Shown one piece after another: positions 1 to 3,962 of a DNA stretch of 5,927 nucleotides (positions are counted from its first letter, which is position 1; every line of letters begins with the position of its first letter). Under the pieces are notes generated by a model. It made no database searches. It saw only the letters and a list, made by a program, of their open reading frames with translations, and had not been told where the DNA came from. Both the position numbers and the translations under genes were made by a program. This stretch comes from Treponema sp. (GTDB lineage: Bacteria > Spirochaetota > Spirochaetia > Treponematales > Breznakiellaceae), in contig JAISBR010000010.1 of NCBI GenBank assembly GCA_031266095.1, positions 1-5,927 of the forward strand. Reading direction: 5' to 3'.

Positions 1-49
1 ACCGCGTGTTTGGCCGCGCAGAGCGGCGTTTGTTCGTACCATATAGTTA

Positions 50-79
50 ATTATACCACCTATAGTACTAAAATACTAA
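50..79 (-). promoter_or_regulatory. Weak promoter-like sequence facing the left window edge
   Basis: On the minus strand a perfect TATAAT (55-50) is preceded at 18 bp by TTAGTA (79-74, 3 of 6 consensus). The surroundings GTGGTATAATT resemble GTGGTATACTT at the lysine-operon promoter. An ATG at 42-40 opens a frame that remains open for 14 codons to the edge (MVRTNAALRG...), with no ribosome binding site. A transcript start here would be nearly leaderless. The next gene may begin here, but the -35 box is poor and AT-rich DNA yields such boxes by chance. Confidence 0.3.
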
Positions 80-124
80 TATCATTCGAAATAAAATACA
101 AGGATTTTCGCGGAAATTCAGGGT

Positions 125-166
125 ATCGGCGCTTACTTTTTTCAAAGACTGCAACTAAACGCCGAT
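125..166. repeat. Inverted repeat downstream of dapA
   Basis: ATCGGCG (125-131) and CGCCGAT (160-166) are exact reverse complements 28 bases apart. GGGTAT (121-126) could alternatively pair with ATACCC (174-179), so two competing folds are possible. No T tract follows on the minus strand, so it is not a convincing intrinsic terminator for dapA. It might protect the mRNA 3' end or act in a Rho-dependent stop, which is speculation. Confidence 0.4.
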
Positions 167-217
167 GGGTTTAATACCCCGCGGCTCTGCCCTACACTAA
201 TAGATGCCCCTGCTCCG

Positions 218-1123
218 CTATACAATTTTTACCTCCAGATCCCTCATGGCTTTTCGGAGGAGTGTCTCACTTGAGGCCGACAATCTTCCCAAGGGCAGCC
301 GCGCCGGACCGCCGGGGAGTCCCGCCCAGGTGACGGCCTGCTTGATCGGGATGGGGTTGGTTTCAACAAACGCCGCTTTTATAAAGGGAAGCAGTTCATA
401 GTGCAGTTTCCTGGCTTCCTCGAACCTGGCCTCAAGACAGGCCCGGGTCAGCGCTTTTACCCTGGCGGGCAGCAGGTTGGAAATTACCGAAATAACGCCG
501 TCCCCGCCCAGGGCCGCCAGGGGCAGGGTAAAGGAGTCGTCGCCTGAAAGGACGCTGAAACTTTTACCTGCGGCCCTGCGGGGTATGGCGATTTCATGGA
601 TAAGGTCCCCCATCTGGTTCAGATCGCCTGAGGCCTCTTTTACGCCCACGATGCCGGGAATGCGGGCAATCTGTTCCATGAGCGGCGTGGGGATATTCCT
701 GCCGGTACGTGACGCGATATTGTACACAATAACCGGAATGCCCACCGCCGCCGCGGCCTCAAAGTGGCGGAGGAGGCCGTCGTCATTTGGTTTGTTGTAA
801 TAGGGAGTCACCACCAGGGCGGCGTCGGCTCCCATCTTTTTAGCCCGCTCTGTGTAGGTGACCATGTGTTTGGTGTCATTGGAGCCGGTACCGATAATGA
901 CCGGGACCCTGCCCCCGGCCTCGCCCACCGCGATCTCAATCAACTTGTCTTCCTCATCTTCGTCAAGGGTGGGAGTTTCCCCGGTGGTTCCCAGCGGAAC
1001 GATACCGTCAATGCCTTCTGTAATCTGGAAATTGATAAGTTCACGGAAGCCGTCGTAATCGACTTCGCATGAGTCCTTCATAGGCGTGATAAGCGCCGTA
1101 AAAGCGCCGCGAAACTGTGTCAT
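218..1123 (-). CDS. dapA: 4-hydroxy-tetrahydrodipicolinate synthase
   Basis: Condenses pyruvate with aspartate semialdehyde through a Schiff base, the first committed step to diaminopimelate and lysine. With the ATG at 1123 the protein has 301 residues, typical for this TIM-barrel family (about 290-300, usually a tetramer). Visible residues, counted from this start: PLGTTGE with Thr46-Thr47, TPYYNKP (106-112) with the triad Tyr, IVYNIASRTGRN with Tyr134 and Arg139, and GVKEASGD with Schiff-base Lys162. Near the C-terminus are FVETNPIPIKQA and WAGLPGGPARLPL, both typical of the family. Start choice: an in-frame GTG two codons upstream overlaps the Shine-Dalgarno sequence itself (AAAGGAG), which is correctly spaced (5 bases) for the ATG. 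It is the last gene of the lysC-dapB-dapA order, 10 bp after dapB. No clear Rho-independent terminator follows. Confidence 0.97.
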   Translation of the reverse strand: MTQFRGAFTALITPMKDSCEVDYDGFRELINFQITEGIDGIVPLGTTGETPTLDEDEEDKLIEIAVGEAGGRVPVIIGTGSNDTKHMVTYTERAKKMGADAALVVTPYYNKPNDDGLLRHFEAAAAVGIPVIVYNIASRTGRNIPTPLMEQIARIPGIVGVKEASGDLNQMGDLIHEIAIPRRAAGKSFSVLSGDDSFTLPLAALGGDGVISVISNLLPARVKALTRACLEARFEEARKLHYELLPFIKAAFVETNPIPIKQAVTWAGLPGGPARLPLGRLSASSETLLRKAMRDLEVKIV

Positions 1124-1128
1124 ATACA

Positions 1129-1135
1129 CTCCTTT
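1129..1135 (-). promoter_or_regulatory. dapA ribosome binding site overlapping the dapB stop codon
   Basis: The minus strand reads AAAGGAG, then TGTAT, then ATG. This strong Shine-Dalgarno sequence selects the ATG at 1123 over the GTG at 1129, which is built from part of the site. The first As of the site belong to the TAA of dapB (1136-1134), so ribosomes ending dapB sit on the dapA entry site. Translational coupling is an inference from this geometry. Confidence 0.85.
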
Positions 1136-1919
1136 ATATTCCCAAAATGTCCTTCAGCATTTCGTCAATGGTGAATACTCCCCGGCGCCTGCCCGGAGGA
1201 CCGGCCAGCCATTGAGCCGCCCTGAGCGCGCCGGAGGCAAAACCCTCACGGCTCCGGGCTGTGTGGGTTATTTCGATGGTGTCCGCCGGAGAATCGAAGA
1301 ACAGGCTGTGGGTTCCCGGCATGGAACCGATCCGCAGACTTGAGAAGTGAAGCTCAGCGGGATCGGGCCGGCGGTTCAAGGTCTCCCAGACCGCTTTGTG
1401 CTTCCGGTCAACGCGGGAAAGCACGCCCTCCACCAGCGTCTTCGCGGTTCCCGACGGACTGTCCAGTTTTTTGTTGTGATGAGCCTCGAAGCCCCCCACG
1501 TCAAATTCGGGGAATGCGTCCGCCAGCGTTGACGCGTACCAGGCGATACGATAGAAGATGTTAACCCCCATGGAAAAATTGGAGGACCACAGCAGGGCGC
1601 TCTCCGCCACTTCCACCGCCCGTGTTACCTCATCCATTTTGTCGTACCAGCCGGTGGTCCCCGTCACGGTGGGGATCCGCTTCCCGGCCAGGGCTTTGAT
1701 ATTTGCCGCCGCTGTACCGGGCTGAGTAAATTCAATAGCAGCGTCGGCGCCGTCAAGGTTTTCCGCTTCCGCTATACTCTTGTCTATCCGCGTTCCATTG
1801 GGGAGAACACCCCCCCCCGCCGCGGGGTCTACTATGGCGGCAATGGTATGCCCGCTCTCACGGGCGATCTGTTCGATCATCCTTCCCATTTTGCCGTAGC
1901 CGATAATGGCAATATTCAT
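1134..1919 (-). CDS. dapB: 4-hydroxy-tetrahydrodipicolinate reductase
   Basis: Reduces the DapA product to tetrahydrodipicolinate with NAD(P)H, the second step of the dedicated diaminopimelate/lysine branch, in the cytoplasm. The 261-residue length is in the family range. The N-terminal Rossmann fold shows IIGYGKMG (5-12) and GTTGW (87-91). SNFSMGVN (113-120) precedes the catalytic and substrate-binding domain. The signature EAHHNKKLDSPSGTAK spans 145-160: His147 and Lys151 correspond to the catalytic His159 and Lys163 of E. coli DapB, and Ser156-Gly157-Thr158 bind substrate. SREGFASGALRAAQWL (223-238) is the conserved C-terminal helix. The ATG (1919-1917) overlaps the lysC stop, with a modest GGGGA about seven bases upstream inside lysC. 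The TAA (1136-1134) is embedded in the dapA ribosome binding site. One oddity is a run of nine G on the coding strand (1818-1810), encoding Gly-Gly-Gly after the DPAA segment. Confidence 0.96.
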   Translation of the reverse strand: MNIAIIGYGKMGRMIEQIARESGHTIAAIVDPAAGGGVLPNGTRIDKSIAEAENLDGADAAIEFTQPGTAAANIKALAGKRIPTVTGTTGWYDKMDEVTRAVEVAESALLWSSNFSMGVNIFYRIAWYASTLADAFPEFDVGGFEAHHNKKLDSPSGTAKTLVEGVLSRVDRKHKAVWETLNRRPDPAELHFSSLRIGSMPGTHSLFFDSPADTIEITHTARSREGFASGALRAAQWLAGPPGRRRGVFTIDEMLKDILGI

Positions 1920-3298
1920 ACCGTAGTCCCCGGACCGGATTTCCCCGTTGCCCGGTCATCACGCAGAGATTCAAAAAAATCCATGTGCAGGGCTTTTACC
2001 ACGTCCGGCGCCTCAGTATCATCCACGATAAAACTGATGTTCACCTTACTTGCTCCCTGGGAAACCATCTGCACCGGCGCCCCGATAAGCTGACAGGTTC
2101 TGAAAGCCCTGGCGAGGATCTCCGAAGAGCGCCTGACATCGCCGACAATAGTAACAATGGCCTTGCCGGTTTTTATTTCCACACTGGCGATTTTGGTCAG
2201 GTCCTTTTTCAGCGCCGAAAGATCGCGGCCCGCGTCCAGGGTGAGGGAAACCGAAACCTCGCTCGTGGCTACCATATCCACCGAAAGCCGGTGCCGGGCG
2301 AAAGTGGAAAACAGCTCCGCGAGGAAACCGTACTGTCCCAGCATACGGGTAGAAACAATATCTATCAGTGTCACGTTCCGCCGCGAGGTGATAGCCCGGA
2401 CCGGCGCGTTCTTTTTCCCCGGCGCCGCCATGATCCTGGTACCCGGCGCGGAGGGGTTATACGAATTTTTAACCAGCACCGGCGTTCCGGCCTTCATGCA
2501 GGGCTGCATTGCCCGGGGGTGGAGGATCTGCGCGCCAAAGTAGGCCAGCTCCGCGGCCTCCTCGTAGGTGACTGTTTCCACGGGTTTCGCCTTTTTGACA
2601 ATCCGGGGATCGGCGGTGAGGATGCCGTCTACGTCCTTCCAGACCTGGGCTTCCTCGGCGTTACAGGCCGCGGCGATCAGAGTGGCCGAAAGATCCGAAC
2701 CGCCCCTGCCGAGGCTGGTGATGTTACCCTCCCGGTCCTTGGCGATAAAGCCGGTCACCACCGGCAGCACCCCGGCGTTAACAAGGGGGAGGATTTTTTC
2801 GGGAATACGGTCCCAGCTTTCCTTTTCCGGTTCCGCGGATGTGTAATTGGAATCCGAGATAAGGCCCAGATCCCAGGCGTCAAAGGCCTGGGCCTTGATG
2901 CCCAGGGAACTACAATACGCCGCGGCGATCCGTACCGAAAGCCGCTCCCCAAAAGAAACCAGGTAATCCCTGGTACGGCCCGTCAATTCCCTTATCAGGG
3001 CAACGCCCGAAAGCAGGCGCTCTAATTCTTGCAGCAGGAGCTTAATTTCCTTTTGAGTCTGGGCCGGCAGCTTGAGACTTTTCATCACCGCAAGGTGATG
3101 CTGCTCAACGCGGTCAACCAGGACCGTTCCCTCCCGGCAGGCCGCTTCACCGGCCGCAAGCAGCTGATCCGTCGTATCCCCCATGGCCGATAATACCAGG
3201 ACGGGCTTACGTTCAAGCTGGGTCTGTACAATACCGGCCACCTGGCGGAGCCGTTCAGCGCCCGCCACGGAACTTCCGCCGAATTTCATCACTATCAT
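1916..3298 (-). CDS. lysC: Aspartate kinase (aspartokinase), monofunctional with two ACT domains
   Basis: Phosphorylates L-aspartate with ATP to 4-aspartyl phosphate, the first step toward lysine/diaminopimelate, threonine and methionine. With the ATG at 3298 it has 460 residues, normal for a monofunctional enzyme. The amino-acid kinase domain carries KFGGSSV (5-11), [11 protein letters not shown] (36-46), SFGERLS (115-121), [10 protein letters not shown] (196-205), [14 protein letters not shown] (219-232), [11 protein letters not shown] (251-261) and VKNSYNP (276-282). Two ACT domains follow, at about 308-356 and 379-427. The NSYNPxAPGT stretch and ACT arrangement resemble the LysC/plant lysine-sensitive class, so lysine feedback inhibition is likely but inferred. 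Start choice: an in-frame GTG at 3358 would overlap the protease stop and add 20 residues absent from the family. MIVMKFGG at 3298 fits the family better, although its ribosome binding site (GAAAG) is weak. The 3' end overlaps dapB by 4 bp (ATGA), implying translational coupling. Confidence 0.96.
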   Translation of the reverse strand: MIVMKFGGSSVAGAERLRQVAGIVQTQLERKPVLVLSAMGDTTDQLLAAGEAACREGTVLVDRVEQHHLAVMKSLKLPAQTQKEIKLLLQELERLLSGVALIRELTGRTRDYLVSFGERLSVRIAAAYCSSLGIKAQAFDAWDLGLISDSNYTSAEPEKESWDRIPEKILPLVNAGVLPVVTGFIAKDREGNITSLGRGGSDLSATLIAAACNAEEAQVWKDVDGILTADPRIVKKAKPVETVTYEEAAELAYFGAQILHPRAMQPCMKAGTPVLVKNSYNPSAPGTRIMAAPGKKNAPVRAITSRRNVTLIDIVSTRMLGQYGFLAELFSTFARHRLSVDMVATSEVSVSLTLDAGRDLSALKKDLTKIASVEIKTGKAIVTIVGDVRRSSEILARAFRTCQLIGAPVQMVSQGASKVNISFIVDDTEAPDVVKALHMDFFESLRDDRATGKSGPGTTV

Positions 3299-3354
3299 CG
3301 CTTTCGACGGTAGCAAAAACCGCGTAAATTTGCAATGCTCAGACTTTCCCGGCC

Positions 3355-3768
3355 TCACTTGACCATGTTGCGAATCTTGTCGCCGTGGGCGCCGACTACT
3401 TCCTGTTTCTGGGGATGGATCATCAAATCCATGCCTTCCAGGGGGTAGGCGCCCAGAAGGACGTCTTCCTCACCGGGGAGGACCACCGCTTCGCAGGAGG
3501 TATTCCGATCTTTCCACCGGACCTCCACGTATTCGGTTATCCCGCTGGGGACTGTTCCCCCTCCGGCGACGGTGGTCTCACCGGCTTCTTTCACCCGCAG
3601 CCCCAGCTTTTCACGGGTTTCCTCGTTGATAACCAAGGTCCATGCGCCGGTATCCACCACGGCGTTGACCGTGAGCCGCTTAACTTGATCCTGGGGCATA
3701 TAACCCCCATCCGCCACGCTCTGTTCCCTGATGTTGACCAGGGTAATTTCCGTTCGTACTTCGCCCAT
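3355..3768 (-). CDS. Clan AA (retropepsin-like) aspartic protease, AF_0612-type
   Basis: A 137-residue protein, close to the usual length of small stand-alone bacterial and archaeal retropepsin-like proteases. The catalytic motif is VVDTGAWTLVI, with Asp39-Thr40-Gly41-Ala42. The C-terminal half has LLGAYPLEGMDLMIHP at 104-119, the characteristic flap-to-C-terminal signature of this family. One DTG motif per chain means the active enzyme should be a homodimer. No signal peptide or membrane segment is seen, so it is presumably cytoplasmic. The ATG at 3768 is supported by AAGGAA six bases upstream and by the family's N-terminal style (short beta strand, then a variable loop before the catalytic strand). 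Its TGA (3357-3355) lies 56 bp before the chosen lysC start, so it probably heads the lysine operon. Members of this family often sit beside small antitoxin-like genes, but none is present here. The substrate is unknown. Confidence 0.85.
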   Translation of the reverse strand: MGEVRTEITLVNIREQSVADGGYMPQDQVKRLTVNAVVDTGAWTLVINEETREKLGLRVKEAGETTVAGGGTVPSGITEYVEVRWKDRNTSCEAVVLPGEEDVLLGAYPLEGMDLMIHPQKQEVVGAHGDKIRNMVK

Positions 3769-3774
3769 ATAGCG

Positions 3775-3780
3775 TTCCTT
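3775..3780 (-). promoter_or_regulatory. Ribosome binding site of the aspartic protease gene
   Basis: AAGGAA on the minus strand lies six bases before the ATG at 3768 and supports that start. It also lies about where transcription from the upstream TATACT box would begin, so the mRNA leader would be very short. Confidence 0.75.
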
Positions 3781-3786
3781 ACCTCA

Positions 3787-3816
3787 AGTATACCACGAAC
3801 AACGAACAGCGGACAA
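3787..3816 (-). promoter_or_regulatory. Putative sigma70-type promoter of the protease-lysC-dapB-dapA unit
   Basis: On the minus strand, TTGTCC (3816-3811, 4 of 6 consensus) is separated by 18 bp from TATACT (3792-3787, 5 of 6 consensus). The site lies directly after the terminator of the upstream gene and just before the protease ribosome binding site, which is where a promoter is expected. A start about seven bases after the -10 box falls near 3780, giving a leader of roughly a dozen bases. The spacer holds a tandem heptamer, TGTTCGT twice (3808-3795). No operator, riboswitch or T-box is seen, and so short a leader leaves no room for one. Confidence 0.6.
3795..3808. repeat. Tandem heptamer, two copies, within the operon promoter
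   Basis: ACGAACA occurs twice head to tail (3795-3801 and 3802-3808), which is TGTTCGT twice on the minus strand. It lies between the -35 and -10 boxes. A further single TGTTCGT occurs at 31-37 on the plus strand beside the left-edge promoter-like sequence. It may be a regulator site or a relic of replication slippage, and nothing in the sequence decides between them. Confidence 0.5.
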
Positions 3817-3817
3817 C

Positions 3818-3848
3818 AAAAAGCCCCGCGGGGTTGCTCCCGTGGGGC
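3818..3848 (-). terminator. Rho-independent terminator downstream of the fibronectin-repeat gene
   Basis: On the minus strand GCCCC (3848-3844), a mismatch base, then CGGG form the left arm. The loop GAGCAA-like segment is followed by CCCG, a mismatch and GGGGC (3827-3823), then TTTTT (3822-3818). A GC-rich nine-pair stem with one A/C mismatch followed at once by a five-T tract is the classic form. The plus strand has no T tract on the other side, so the direction is minus. It ends transcription of the upstream gene and separates it from the lysine operon. Confidence 0.8.
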
Positions 3849-3849
3849 G

Positions 3850-3865
3850 GCGCCAGGGATGGCGC
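3850..3865. repeat. 6-bp inverted repeat with 4-base loop
   Basis: GCGCCA (3850-3855) and TGGCGC (3860-3865) pair around GGGA. It sits two bases from the terminator stem. On its own this short stem could be chance in GC-rich DNA, but it continues the run of hairpins between 3818 and 3959. Confidence 0.6.
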
Positions 3866-3875
3866 TGTGACCAGG

Positions 3876-3896
3876 CCGGCCGCCCGAGGCGGCCGG
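3876..3896. repeat. Perfect 9-bp GC-only inverted repeat with 3-base loop
   Basis: CCGGCCGCC (3876-3884) and GGCGGCCGG (3888-3896) are exact reverse complements around CGA. The stem is all G and C, unlike the mixed stems to its right, and is the third of the five hairpins. It has no T tract and therefore does not look like a terminator. Confidence 0.88.
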
Positions 3897-3898
3897 GT

Positions 3899-3923
3899 GG
3901 AGTTTACGCTTCGCGTAAACTCC
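3899..3923. repeat. Perfect 11-bp inverted repeat with 3-base loop
   Basis: GGAGTTTACGC (3899-3909) and GCGTAAACTCC (3913-3923) are exact reverse complements around TTC. On the minus strand the apex reads GCGAAGC, a sequence known to form an exceptionally stable DNA mini-hairpin. It is spaced two bases from the 14-bp hairpin and two from the 9-bp hairpin. No T tract follows. Confidence 0.9.
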
Positions 3924-3925
3924 GA

Positions 3926-3939
3926 TACCACAATCCGCC
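3926..3939. repeat. Left arm of the perfect 14-bp inverted repeat
   Basis: TACCACAATCCGCC pairs without mismatch to 3946-3959. Perfect identity over 14 bp with mixed AT and GC content is very unlikely by chance and suggests selection or recent origin. Confidence 0.9.
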
Positions 3940-3945
3940 AAGGAA

Positions 3946-3959
3946 GGCGGATTGTGGTA
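3946..3959. repeat. Right arm (coding-strand first arm) of a perfect 14-bp inverted repeat
   Basis: GGCGGATTGTGGTA here is the exact reverse complement of TACCACAATCCGCC at 3926-3939. The six-base loop is AAGGAA on the plus strand. The hairpin begins three bases after the stop codon of the fibronectin-repeat gene. It has no T tract, so it is not an intrinsic terminator by itself, though it could stabilise the mRNA 3' end. It is the longest of five hairpins in a row. Confidence 0.9.
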
Positions 3960-3962
3960 CAA

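Larger units (their letters stand above)
1..217. other. Intergenic region downstream of dapA, no recognised gene
   Basis: The region from about 41 to 120 is clearly AT-rich compared with the GC-rich genes. It holds short palindromic pieces such as AGTACT, the inverted repeat at 125-166 and the promoter-like sequence at 50-79. A 5-bp stem (GCCGC/GCGGC) lies at about 14-28. I see no tRNA, no strong terminator and no supported reading frame. Confidence 0.6.

Noticed and set aside
1..42. Start of a further gene (MVRTNAALRG...)
   Set aside because: Only 14 codons, no ribosome binding site and no recognisable family, so it is mentioned with the promoter-like site but not called as a gene.
125..166. 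Intrinsic terminator for dapA
   Set aside because: The stem has a 28-base loop and no T tract on the minus strand. The TTTTTT run lies inside the loop on the plus strand.
1985..3025. Long plus-strand open frame (346 codons) opposite lysC
   Set aside because: It lies entirely antisense to a clear aspartate kinase, has no family-like motifs and is rich in Arg, Gly and Pro, as expected of a shadow frame in GC-biased codons.
3299..3335. Internal promoter for lysC (TTGCAA with TACCGT)
   Set aside because: The -10 match is only 3 of 6 and would place the transcript start on the start codon.
3299..3358. GTG at 3358 as the lysC start, adding 20 residues
   Set aside because: The extension (MRPGKSEHCK...) is not part of the aspartate kinase fold, which begins with the KFGG strand. 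No ribosome binding site precedes the GTG. The alternative overlap with the protease stop is noted but less likely.
3355..3768. Retroelement or phage protease
   Set aside because: The DTGA motif is retropepsin-like, but there is no reverse transcriptase, integrase or capsid gene nearby, and the length and C-terminal LLGAxPLEGMDL motif fit the cellular stand-alone family.
3818..3959. CRISPR array
   Set aside because: The repeats are internal palindromes of differing sequence without a common direct repeat or regular spacers.
3591..3962. Minus-strand frame of 123 codons running through the hairpin region
   Set aside because: It begins with TTG and its translation is dictated by palindromes. 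It crosses a terminator and promoter and overlaps the protease in another frame.
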